Positions 51,037-59,032 of a stretch of 64,000 bases of DNA are shown one piece after another. Numbering within the stretch: the first letter of the stretch is position 1; each line of letters opens with the position of its first letter. Source of the stretch: Cellulomonas humilata (GTDB lineage Bacteria; Actinomycetota; Actinomycetes; Actinomycetales; Cellulomonadaceae); NCBI RefSeq assembly GCF_030814415.1, contig NZ_JAUSVB010000007.1:1-64000 (forward strand), in the 5' to 3' direction. The position numbers were made by a program, and so were the translations under genes. The notes below the pieces were generated by a model that searched no databases, was not told the origin of the DNA, and worked only from the letters and a program-made list of their open reading frames with translations.

Positions 51037-52406
51037 ACGTTGTTGGCGGCGTCCTGCCGCATCCCGAGCAGCCACGTGCCGGCCGGCCCCTTCAGCGCGA
51101 ACAACGCGTTCGCCTCGAGGAAGGCGTCGTCGGTCGGGTACGCGTACCCCGCTGCCGCGCCGTGCAGAGTTCCCCACTCGTCCGCCGCCGGGTCGTCGCC
51201 GCCGAGCTCGGAGACGGTCCACGAGTTCTCCTCCTGCCACGCCCGCACCGCGCGCGAGAGCGGGTTGCCTCCTGCGACCGGCAGGTACACCCGACGGCCG
51301 TCCGGCGTCGTCCCGCCCGGCCGCCAGTCGCCGGGCACGTGCGCGTCGTCCTGCGAGAACGTCGTCCACAGGCACGACTGCCCTCCCGGAGCGATGGTCT
51401 GCGTGGGGTACTCGTCGCCGGTGTCCGTCCGGACGATGCCGTCGTCCCACCGGATCGCCTCGAAGTCCCCCGCCGGGATGTCGCTCGCTTCGAGTCGCAC
51501 GAAGGTGCCGAAGGGTGTCGCCAGGCCGTAGGTGAGGTCCGTGACGTCGGGCACCGACGAGTAGTCCGTGACCCGTGCGACCACGTCGACCGGGCCGAGG
51601 TCGCGCAGCACGCGCAGCTCGAAGTCATCCTTCATGGTCGGGTCGGCGTCGCCGTACATCCTGAACCCGAAGGCGGGCGTCCGGGCGGTGTTGGTGGTCG
51701 TCACGGTGAACCCGTCGCCCAGGTCGATCGACGCCGGAAGGGTGAGCGTGTCGTAGAAGGTGTCCTCGTCCCGCACCCAGCCCGGCGGCGTGCTGTAGCT
51801 CTCCCCCTCCTCGGCGCACAGGTCGACCGTCCGCGCGCTCGGGCAGGCGATCCGCCGAACACCCTGCGCGTCGACCTCGAACAGACCGCCGACGTACCAC
51901 GTGCCCAGCTGGTCGTACGTCGTGAAGTAGATCGACGCTTCGCCTCGGGTGCCGACGAGGTGCGGGTTCGAGAACTCGCCGAAGACCGCCTCGAGCTCGG
52001 GCGCCGGCACCGGCGTCTGCCAGACCTCACCGGTGCGGGGTGCGCTCAGCCGGGCGATCACGGTGGCGTCGTCGATCGACTCGGCGCGCGTCGGCGGACC
52101 GGTGGGCGTCGGGGTCGCGGTGGGCGTGGGCGCGCTCGTCGGCGTCGGCGTCGGCGTCGGCGCGACCGTGGGGGTCACGACGGGCACCACCGGCTCCGGG
52201 GTCTCCTGGCCGAGCCCGAACCACAGGCCGACCCCGAGCACCCCGACGACACCCACACCCGCGAACGACTCGGCGGTGTGCCGCACGATCCGGCGACGAC
52301 GCGCCGCGGACCGGACCAGGCCCAGCCGGCCACCGTCCAGTGCCGGGGCGGCACCCTCGATCTCGTTGGCCGCCCGGGCGAGCAGGGCGTGCAGCTCATC
52401 GCTCAT
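51021..52406 (-). CDS. Membrane-anchored extracytoplasmic protein paired with a sigma factor
   Basis: 461 aa. Cytoplasmic N-terminus of about 45 residues (DELHALLARAANEIEG...), one transmembrane helix (FAGVGVVGVLGVGLWFGLG), a Thr-Pro stalk, then an ectodomain of about 350 residues with no family I recognise. Overlaps the upstream sigma-factor gene by 11 bp. The layout (sigma-factor partner, short cytosolic arm, single helix) suggests an anti-sigma or signal-sensing role, but the arm lacks the zinc-type HxxxCxxC motif. Function inferred from context only. Confidence 0.65.
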   Translation of the reverse strand: MSDELHALLARAANEIEGAAPALDGGRLGLVRSAARRRRIVRHTAESFAGVGVVGVLGVGLWFGLGQETPEPVVPVVTPTVAPTPTPTPTSAPTPTATPTPTGPPTRAESIDDATVIARLSAPRTGEVWQTPVPAPELEAVFGEFSNPHLVGTRGEASIYFTTYDQLGTWYVGGLFEVDAQGVRRIACPSARTVDLCAEEGESYSTPPGWVRDEDTFYDTLTLPASIDLGDGFTVTTTNTARTPAFGFRMYGDADPTMKDDFELRVLRDLGPVDVVARVTDYSSVPDVTDLTYGLATPFGTFVRLEASDIPAGDFEAIRWDDGIVRTDTGDEYPTQTIAPGGQSCLWTTFSQDDAHVPGDWRPGGTTPDGRRVYLPVAGGNPLSRAVRAWQEENSWTVSELGGDDPAADEWGTLHGAAAGYAYPTDDAFLEANALFALKGPAGTWLLGMRQDAANNVYECA

Positions 52407-52950
52407 GGCGCACCTCCGTCGTGTCCAGCGTCCGCACCGCGATCCGCTCGCTCACGTCCGCCGTGCTCCCCAGCGCCGCGTTCAGCCGCGCGAGCCCGTC
52501 CGACGTGTACCGCTTGACCGCACCCTCGGACAGCCCGAGCGCCGAGGCCGTCTCGACCACGGAGAGGTCCTCCATCTGCCGCAGGACCACGCACGCGCGC
52601 TCCCGTGGGCTCAGTGCCGCGAGCGCCCGGACCACGTCCGCGCCGGGCAGCCGGTCGTCCGGCAGGACCACCGGCGACGTCTGCGCAGCCGCACGCGCCA
52701 TCAGCCGCGCCTCACGGGTCTTGCGCCGACCCGCGTCGATCGCCCGCGACGCGATCGCCCGACGCACGTAGGCCTCCGCCTGCTCGACCGACCCGAACCG
52801 CGCCCGCCCGGAGAACGCCGCGATCAACGACTCCTGCACCAGGTCCTGGGCATCCGACGGCGACGCCGAGACGAGCGTGGCATGCGCGACCAGGCGCTGA
52901 TACCGCTCACGGGCGACCTGCTCCAGCAGGTCCTCCCACCGTCTGCTCAC
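52396..52950 (-). CDS. ECF-type RNA polymerase sigma factor (SigE-like family)
   Basis: 184 aa. Region 2 (RYQRLVAHATLVSASPSDAQDLVQESLIAAF) and region 4 (LSPRERACVVLRQMEDLSVVETASALGLSEGAVKRYTSDGLARL). The final GAVKRYTSDGLARL helix matches the SigE-family sigma factors abundant in actinobacteria. GTG start; co-transcribed with the membrane-anchored protein that follows. Confidence 0.9.
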   Translation of the reverse strand: MSRRWEDLLEQVARERYQRLVAHATLVSASPSDAQDLVQESLIAAFSGRARFGSVEQAEAYVRRAIASRAIDAGRRKTREARLMARAAAQTSPVVLPDDRLPGADVVRALAALSPRERACVVLRQMEDLSVVETASALGLSEGAVKRYTSDGLARLNAALGSTADVSERIAVRTLDTTEVRHER

Positions 52951-53023
52951 GCACCACGCTCCCTGTTCGCGTCTCCTGCACCCATAACGCCTGTCGACTG
53001 CTCCGACGTTGGGGTTGAGGTTT

Positions 53024-53410
53024 CTACGACAGGAGAGCGACCACCGCGAACAGCACGGCGAGCAGCGGGAAGGCGCCCTGGGTCACCGCGGCACGGGCCA
53101 TGGCGCGGTTCGTCGCGACGAGCACGAGGGCGGCTGCGAGCATCGACCCGCACGCCAGCAGGACCAGCGCCAGGCCGACCGTCTCCTGTCCCGAGAGCGC
53201 GAGGACGACGCCGACCAGGGCGCCGATCGCGAGGAACAGGTTGTAGAAGCCCTGGTTGTAGGCCCACGGCTTGACCGCCGGCACGTCCTCGGTGCGCGTC
53301 CGGAAGCGCGCGTGCACCTCGGGGCGCTCGAACAGCAGCGACTCGTAGGCGAAGAAGAGGACGTGCAGCAGGGCTGCGAGGACGGCGAACACCGACGCGA
53401 GGATGACCAC
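53024..53410 (-). CDS. DUF1304 membrane protein
   Basis: 128 aa with four helices. HVLFFAYESLLF and KPWAYNQGFYNLFLAIGAL are the DUF1304 signature. Function unknown. GTG start; divergent from the gene at 53446. Confidence 0.88.
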   Translation of the reverse strand: MVILASVFAVLAALLHVLFFAYESLLFERPEVHARFRTRTEDVPAVKPWAYNQGFYNLFLAIGALVGVVLALSGQETVGLALVLLACGSMLAAALVLVATNRAMARAAVTQGAFPLLAVLFAVVALLS

Positions 53411-53433
53411 GAGGGCAGTCTGTCAGCCTCGCC

Positions 53434-53439
53434 TACCCT
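53434..53439 (+). promoter_or_regulatory. -10 box, leaderless
   Basis: TACCCT ends 6 nt before ATG 53446. Confidence 0.5.
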
Positions 53440-53445
53440 GGTGGC

Positions 53446-54312
53446 ATGCCTGTGACCGCTCCCCCTGTGCTCGACGCGACGACGTGGGCGTCGCTCGCGG
53501 ACGCGCACGCTCAGCGGGCCGACGCGTTCACCGCGGGCCGACGCGAACGCCGGTCGCGTCAGCAGAAGCACGCGATCGAGGACTTCCTCTTCGAGTACTA
53601 CCCGGTGACGCCCGCCGCGCTGCGGCGCTGGCACCCGGGCGTCGGGGTCGCGCTCGACGCCCCGGCCCCGCACACGGACTGGCGCTGGTACCGGACCACC
53701 GGAAGCACCGTGACCCTGGACGTCGACGCGTTCCTCGCGGATCGCGGCGACGCCATCCGGTTCATCCACGGGCTCCTGACCGCGACCCTGGGCCGTCCCG
53801 CGCTGACCGGCTGCTTCGGTCTGCACGAGTGGGCGATGGTCTACCGGGAGACCGACGAGCACCGGCACCCGCTCCCGCTGCGCCTCGGCGCAGCCGGCAC
53901 GGACGCCGTCGTCGAGACCCACAAGATCCGCTGCACGCACTTCGACGCGTACCGGTTCTTCACCCCCGACGCGGTCGAGCTCAACACGCTGCGACCGACG
54001 CGGGGCTCGATGGCCGCGATGGAGCAGCCCGGTTGCCTGCACGCCGGGATGGACGTCTACAAGTGGGCCACCAAGCTGGGCCCAGCCGTCCCCGGAGACC
54101 TGCTCCTCGACTGCTTCGAGCTCGCGCGCGACATCCGGACCCTGGACATGCAGGCGTCGCCGTACGACGTGACGACGTACGGGCTCGACCCCGTCACCAT
54201 CGAGACGCCCGAGGGCAAGGCCGAGTACGTCGCGCGGCAGCGCGGCTTCGCCGAGCGCGGGAACGCGCTGCGCACCCGGCTGGTCGAGGTGTGCGAGGCG
54301 CTGTCCGGCTGA
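53446..54312 (+). CDS. Conserved protein usually annotated as 3-methyladenine DNA glycosylase
   Basis: 288 aa. Motifs FLFEYYPVTPAALRRWHPG, GCFGLHEWAMVY, THKIRCTHFDAYRFF and QPGCLHAGMDVYKWATKLGP are conserved across actinobacterial proteins carrying this name. I see no helix-hairpin-helix or Tag/AlkA/AAG active-site motif, so the name may be an inherited annotation. The His-rich HWxxKxRCxHFDxYRFF region could bind a metal. Leaderless start. Confidence 0.7.
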   Translation: MPVTAPPVLDATTWASLADAHAQRADAFTAGRRERRSRQQKHAIEDFLFEYYPVTPAALRRWHPGVGVALDAPAPHTDWRWYRTTGSTVTLDVDAFLADRGDAIRFIHGLLTATLGRPALTGCFGLHEWAMVYRETDEHRHPLPLRLGAAGTDAVVETHKIRCTHFDAYRFFTPDAVELNTLRPTRGSMAAMEQPGCLHAGMDVYKWATKLGPAVPGDLLLDCFELARDIRTLDMQASPYDVTTYGLDPVTIETPEGKAEYVARQRGFAERGNALRTRLVEVCEALSG

Positions 54313-54454
54313 CCGAACGCCACCCTCGGTCCCGGAGGCGACGAGCGCGACGATCCGGGCCGATACGCGCGTGCGGTCCCCGCACGTGCACCTCGCGCTC
54401 GGAGCGACGAGTGCGACCGTACGATGCGACGAGGTGCTGAGCAGGGAGGACGCG

Positions 54455-55120
54455 ATGCCGGAGTCCGCGCGGCTGCTCCTCGTCGAGGACGACCGGCAGC
54501 TCGCGACGATGCTCGAGCAGATCCTCGTCGGCGAGGGGTACGACGTCGACGTCGCGCGCGACGGACAGCGCGGCCTGCACCTCGGTCTGACACGGACCTA
54601 CGACGTGATCGTGCTCGACCGCGGCCTCCCGGCCATCGACGGCCTGGACCTGCTGGGCCGGCTGCGCTCCCGAGGAGTGGTGACGCCCGCGCTGGTGCTC
54701 TCGGCCCTCGGCAACCCGGCCGACCGCGTGGCCGGGCTCGACGCGGGAGCCGAGGACTACATGAGCAAGCCGTTCGACGTCGACGAGCTCGCAGCGCGGT
54801 TACGAGCGCTGCGTCGTCGGCAGCGCGATCACGTCGGGACGCTGCACGTCCCCGCCGGCACGCTCGACGTGGGCACCCGGCAGGTCACCACCTCGTCAGG
54901 GGCACTGGTGGACCTCTCGGAGCGGGAGTGCTCGCTCCTGGAGCTGCTCGCGCGGCATCCCCGCCAGGTGTTCAGCCGGCCCGAGATCCTCGACCGGGTC
55001 TTCACGGACGCCGAGGACGAGGGCGTGGTCGACACGTACGTCTACTACCTGCGCCGCAAGCTGAGCCGATCGACGGTCGCGACCGTGCGCGGCGCGGGCT
55101 ACCGGCTGGGCGCCGGATGA
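54455..55120 (+). CDS. OmpR-family response regulator near the ferric-reductase operon
   Basis: 221 aa. Receiver with EDD pocket, phosphoacceptor Asp55 (VIVLDRGLPAIDG) and Lys in YMSKPFD; output winged helix LSERECSLLELLARHPRQVFSR, VVDTYVYYLRRKLS, TVRGAGYRLG. ATG with AGGGAGGA five bases upstream; TACGAT at 54420-54425 is a possible -10. The kinase ATG overlaps its stop. Convergent with, and probably controlling, the apbE/FMN-binding/reductase operon, whose promoter carries 11-bp tandem repeats of OmpR type. Confidence 0.93.
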   Translation: MPESARLLLVEDDRQLATMLEQILVGEGYDVDVARDGQRGLHLGLTRTYDVIVLDRGLPAIDGLDLLGRLRSRGVVTPALVLSALGNPADRVAGLDAGAEDYMSKPFDVDELAARLRALRRRQRDHVGTLHVPAGTLDVGTRQVTTSSGALVDLSERECSLLELLARHPRQVFSRPEILDRVFTDAEDEGVVDTYVYYLRRKLSRSTVATVRGAGYRLGAG

Positions 55121-56346
55121 CCACGCCGTCCACGACGGGCGCCGAGCGCGACGCGCTGCGTCGGACAGCGCGCCGGCTCGGCCTGCAGACCGCGGTGCTC
55201 GTCCTGGGCTGCCTGGTCGTCGTGGGCGCTGCCGTGCTCCTGGTGGTCGTCCGGGCGCAGGACGAGGCGGCACGGTCGCGGCTCGAGGGGGCCGTGAGCT
55301 CGATCGACGACGCTCAGGACGCTCCTCCCGGGATGTGGGTCGCGGTGGCGTCACCCCGGGGCCTGTCCACGTCCGAGGGCCTGCCGGAGAGCCTGCCGGA
55401 CGTGGACGTGATGCGGGAGGTGGCCAGGTCGGGCGAGGACGTCTGGACGACCGCACCCACCGACGCGGGCACGGTCCGCGTGCTCACGGGCAGGCACGAC
55501 GGGACCGTCGTGCAGGCCGCGGAGGACCCGACGGAGAGCCGCGAGGAGCTGGCGCGACTCGTCGTCGCGCTGCTGGCGGCGGGCGCCGTCGGGATGGTCC
55601 TCGCCGGACTCGGTGCCGTGTGGCTGACCCGTCGGGCGGTGCAGCCGATGGTCGCCGCACTGAACCTCCAGCGGCGATTCGTCGCCGATGCGAGCCACGA
55701 GCTGCGCACCCCGCTCACCCTGCTCTCGACGCGGGCACAGCTGCTGGACCGGCACATGACCACCGACTGGGGCTCGGGTCCGCCCGACCGCGTGCAGCAC
55801 GACGTCGACGGTCTGCTCGCCGACGCGGCCGCACTGACGTCCGTGCTGGACGACATGCTCCTCGCCGCCGACGCGCGGTCGGTCGATGCCGTCCCGGTCG
55901 ATGCGTCCGCGCTGGTGCAGGACGTCGTCGACGCGGCCCAGGCCATGGCCATGGAGATGGAGATCGCGCTCACACGCGGCGGCGACGCGCAGGCGTCGGT
56001 CCTCGCGTCGCCGGTCTCGCTGCGCCGGGCGGTGACCGCGCTCGTCGACAACGCCATCGACCACGCCACGGCAACCGTGGACGTCGGTGTGTCCGTCCGA
56101 GGCGACCGGGTGCTCGTGGAGGTGCGCGACGACGGTCCCGGCCTGCCGGAGACCGACCAGCTGTTCCGCCGGTTCGCCTCCCACCGGGACGCCAGGACGT
56201 CGGGCGACGACCGTCGGCACTACGGCATCGGGCTCGCGCTCGTCGCGGAGGTCGCCGCCCAGCACGGTGGTTCGGTCAGCGCGTCGGCGCGCACCGACGG
56301 ACGTCCCGGCGCCGCCGTCACGCTGGAGCTGCCTGCAGCGCGGTGA
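55117..56346 (+). CDS. Sensor histidine kinase
   Basis: 409 aa. Helix 1 (about 23-46), extracellular domain of ~100 residues (about 47-147), helix 2 (148-170), HisKA with His194 in ADASHELRTPL, HATPase with TALVDNAIDHA, RDDGPGLPE and RRHYGIGLALVAEV. No HAMP is obvious; the helix leads directly into the dimerisation helices. The 3' end overlaps convergent apbE by 29 bp, so heavy transcription of one could interfere with the other. Confidence 0.93.
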   Translation: MTTPSTTGAERDALRRTARRLGLQTAVLVLGCLVVVGAAVLLVVVRAQDEAARSRLEGAVSSIDDAQDAPPGMWVAVASPRGLSTSEGLPESLPDVDVMREVARSGEDVWTTAPTDAGTVRVLTGRHDGTVVQAAEDPTESREELARLVVALLAAGAVGMVLAGLGAVWLTRRAVQPMVAALNLQRRFVADASHELRTPLTLLSTRAQLLDRHMTTDWGSGPPDRVQHDVDGLLADAAALTSVLDDMLLAADARSVDAVPVDASALVQDVVDAAQAMAMEMEIALTRGGDAQASVLASPVSLRRAVTALVDNAIDHATATVDVGVSVRGDRVLVEVRDDGPGLPETDQLFRRFASHRDARTSGDDRRHYGIGLALVAEVAAQHGGSVSASARTDGRPGAAVTLELPAAR

Positions 56347-57049
56347 GCAGCTCGCCGTCGGCGTCCACGGCGAGCACCGCCACGGCGCCGTGCTCCGCCG
56401 CCCAGGCGATCCCGTCGCGGCCGAGGGCCAGGACGCAGGTGGCCAGCACGTCCGCGGTGGTGAGGTCGGCGGCGACGACGGTGGCCGCGCGCAGACCGGT
56501 CGCGGGCTGCCCGCTGCGGCCGTCCCAGACGTGCTCACCGCGCTCGTACGTCCCGGAGGTCGCCACCGCCCCGTCGCGGACCTCGAGCACGGTGCGGAAC
56601 GACTGCGGGTCGGACGGGTCCCGCACGCCGACGTGCCAGCCGCGGCCCGGCTCGGGCTCGCCGCGGACGACGACGTCACCGCCGGCGTTCAGGCAGAAGG
56701 TGGTCAGCCCGGCCGCCAGCAGGGTGTCGGCCGCCCGCTGCGCGGCCCAGCCCTTGACCACGCCGTCCGTGTCGAGCGAGCCGTCGGGCCGCCGGACCGA
56801 GAACGCGCCTCCGGACAGGGCGCCGAAGCGTGCCGCGATCCCCAGGACCTCGCGGAGGTCGGGGCTGGGCTCCCCGTCGTCGTCGTAGCGGCTCACCTCG
56901 CTGTCCGGACGGAAGCGACTGAACCGTCGGTCGGCTGCATGCATGCGCTCGAACGCCTCCTGGACCGCAGCTCGCTCGGCCCGCTCGTCCGGCGCGCCGC
57001 GGACGTCGACGGACATCGGGATGCCCATGACGAGCTCCAGGTGGCGCAC
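56318..57049 (-). CDS. apbE: FAD:protein FMN transferase ApbE
   Basis: 243 aa. ApbE motifs: MGIPMSVDV at the start, LDTDGVVKGWAAQRAAD (catalytic/FAD site), LNAGGDVVVRG, ATSGTYER and LTTADVLATCVLALG (metal-binding Thr/Asp). It attaches FMN through a phosphoester to Thr of FMN-binding proteins outside the membrane. The likely substrate is the FMN-binding protein encoded immediately upstream. No signal peptide is visible, so its location relative to the target is unclear; many actinobacterial ApbE proteins share this. Confidence 0.93.
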   Translation of the reverse strand: MRHLELVMGIPMSVDVRGAPDERAERAAVQEAFERMHAADRRFSRFRPDSEVSRYDDDGEPSPDLREVLGIAARFGALSGGAFSVRRPDGSLDTDGVVKGWAAQRAADTLLAAGLTTFCLNAGGDVVVRGEPEPGRGWHVGVRDPSDPQSFRTVLEVRDGAVATSGTYERGEHVWDGRSGQPATGLRAATVVAADLTTADVLATCVLALGRDGIAWAAEHGAVAVLAVDADGELLTALQAAPA

Positions 57050-57052
57050 GCG

Positions 57053-57559
57053 TCAGCCCTGCTGGTCGATGGCGGACTGCACGGACTGGGCGTACGCCTC
57101 CGACGTGTAGGTGGCGCCCGAGACGGTGTCGATCTGCGCCGACTGCGCGTCGACCACCTCCTGCGCGAGGATCGGCGCCGCCCGCGCGTTGATCTGCACG
57201 CTCTCGTGGTGGCCACCGGGGACCTGCAGCGTCTGCACGTCGGTGATCTGCCCCGCCGTGAACGTCACCGACACCTGCACGGGGCCGTAGCGGGTCTGCA
57301 CCGAGGAGCCGACGACGGTGACGGTGTCGTTGGTGGTCGTCCCGGCGTCGGACGTGGACCCTGCCCCGGTGCTCGTCGCCGGATCCGTGCTCGGGGCGGC
57401 CTGGCCGGTACCGGACGACCCGTCGGCCGTGCTGTCGGTGCTCGACTCCGCGACCGTTGCCGTGGGAGCCAGGACCGCGAACTTGGTGAAGCCTGCGGCC
57501 CCGATCGCGGCCAGCGACCCCAGGTAGATCACGGTGCCGCGCCAGCGTGGTGTCGTCAT
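57053..57559 (-). CDS. Membrane-anchored FMN-binding domain protein
   Basis: 168 aa. N-terminal helix (TVIYLGSLAAIGAAGFTKFAVLA), a Ser/Thr-rich linker (about 35-75), then an FMN_bind domain with GPVQVSVTFTAGQITDVQTL and the covalent-FMN motif VSGATYTS near the C-terminus, where ApbE would modify the Thr. Carries electrons on the outer face between the reductase and an acceptor. ATG overlaps the reductase stop (ATGA). Confidence 0.92.
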   Translation of the reverse strand: MTTPRWRGTVIYLGSLAAIGAAGFTKFAVLAPTATVAESSTDSTADGSSGTGQAAPSTDPATSTGAGSTSDAGTTTNDTVTVVGSSVQTRYGPVQVSVTFTAGQITDVQTLQVPGGHHESVQINARAAPILAQEVVDAQSAQIDTVSGATYTSEAYAQSVQSAIDQQG

Positions 57560-58920
57560 GAGTCGATCTCCTCCCGGTGGATGGCGGACCTGGGCACCCC
57601 GACGGCGCGGGCGGAGCGCGCGACGGCGTCGGCCATCGCGGGCGGGCCGCACACGAACACGTCGCGCGACGCGATGTCCGGGACGAGCCGGAGCAGGTGC
57701 TGCGCGTCGAGGGGGTCGTAGCCCAGCTGGGCACGCCGGCCGGGTACGGGCACGTAGGTCAGGCCGGGCGACGGGGTGAACTCAGCAGCCAGCGCCAGGC
57801 TCGCGGCATCGTGCGCGCGATGCAGGACCACGAGGTGACGACCTTGGGCGAGCAGCTCCTCCGCGAGCGCACGCACCGGTCCGACCCCGGCGCCCCCGGC
57901 CACCAGCAAGGCCCGGTCGGACGTCGCCCGGTCCGCGGTGAACGTCCCGAAGGGCCCCTCGACCTGCACCCGGGTGCCGGGTCGGAGGTCCGCGACGGCG
58001 GACGAGTGGTCTCCGAGCGCGCCCACGGTGAACCGCAGGTGGTCGTCGGTCGGTGCCATCGACAACGAGTAGGGGTGGGCCGTCGCGCGGTGGCCGGGGG
58101 TGAGGAAGCGGACCAGGAAGAACTGGCCGCCGCGGGCCCCCAGGCGCGAGAGCCCGTGGCCGTGCACCCAGACGCTCGCCAGCCCGTTCGCCTCGGGCAC
58201 GACGGCGGAGACCCGCATGCCGAACCGCCGGTGCGCCAGCAACGGCAGGGCGACGCGCCAGGTCAGCAGCGCTGCGGCCGTGCCGGCGTACAGCACGATC
58301 CAGAGTCCGCGGGCGACCAGCGAGTCGACGAAGTGCGTGCCGCCGGCCACCTGGTGGGCGAACGCGAGGAAGATCCCGACGTAGACGGTCAGGTGCACGG
58401 CGAACCAGACCTCGTACGAGAGGTGGCGCCGGGCCAGCCTGGCGCTCGAGATCCCGACGGCCAGGAACAGGATCGTGCCGATGACGGCGGGCCACAGGTA
58501 CGGCTGCGTCGCCAGCACCGCCGGCACCTCGGACCACACGCTGAGCCCGTCCAGCAGCGACCCGCCGACGATCATCAGGACCACGTGGGTGAGGACCAGC
58601 AGGACGACGGAGGTGCCGAGCGACCGGTGCCACGCGACGAGGCGGTCGAAGCCGATGCCTCGCTCGAACCACGGCACGCGACCGATGAGCAGCAGCTGCG
58701 CACAGACGAGGTACGAGGCGAGCAGCCCCGCCAGCTCGCCCAGCGACATCAGCGCCCCGCCCGGCGTGGCGCCGGTCGACGCGGTCGTGCCCGTCCACCA
58801 GAACGCCAGCACCGCGAGCACGCCGAGCCAGAGCGTCGGCAGGACGCCGCTGCGCGTCCGGGTGCGTCGCGGCCGGGTGAGCGGCGCCAGCGGTGGCGCC
58901 TCCCAGGTCGTCGTTGTCAT
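57556..58920 (-). CDS. Ferric-reductase-like transmembrane flavocytochrome
   Basis: 454 aa. N-terminal six-helix ferric-reductase domain with candidate haem-ligand histidines (AWHRSLG, LTHVVLM, WFAVHL, AHQVAG), then FAD-binding HPYSLSMAP, NAD(P)-binding LLVAGGAGVGPVRALAEELL and the C-terminal FVCGPPAMADAVARS. It would pass electrons from cytosolic NAD(P)H across the membrane to the FMN-binding partner and then to an outside acceptor such as Fe(III). First gene of the reductase/FMN-binding/apbE operon. Confidence 0.92.
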   Translation of the reverse strand: MTTTTWEAPPLAPLTRPRRTRTRSGVLPTLWLGVLAVLAFWWTGTTASTGATPGGALMSLGELAGLLASYLVCAQLLLIGRVPWFERGIGFDRLVAWHRSLGTSVVLLVLTHVVLMIVGGSLLDGLSVWSEVPAVLATQPYLWPAVIGTILFLAVGISSARLARRHLSYEVWFAVHLTVYVGIFLAFAHQVAGGTHFVDSLVARGLWIVLYAGTAAALLTWRVALPLLAHRRFGMRVSAVVPEANGLASVWVHGHGLSRLGARGGQFFLVRFLTPGHRATAHPYSLSMAPTDDHLRFTVGALGDHSSAVADLRPGTRVQVEGPFGTFTADRATSDRALLVAGGAGVGPVRALAEELLAQGRHLVVLHRAHDAASLALAAEFTPSPGLTYVPVPGRRAQLGYDPLDAQHLLRLVPDIASRDVFVCGPPAMADAVARSARAVGVPRSAIHREEIDS

Positions 58921-58938
58921 GTGACGAGTCTCGGCGTG

Positions 58939-58960
58939 GATTCTCCGAGGATTCTCGGAG
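58939..58960 (-). promoter_or_regulatory. Tandem 11-bp direct repeats upstream of the reductase operon
   Basis: GATTCTCCGAG (58939-58949) and GATTCTCGGAG (58950-58960) follow each other without a gap, 18 nt before the reductase start. An 11-bp period is the binding pattern of OmpR/PhoB-type regulators; the regulator gene at 54455 is the natural candidate. Confidence 0.6.
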
Positions 58961-59032
58961 CTTCCTGTCCGCTCACTGTGCGACGCCCGCGGCATCGGGA
59001 CGTGAAGCACGACGCGATGACGACCTGGCCCG

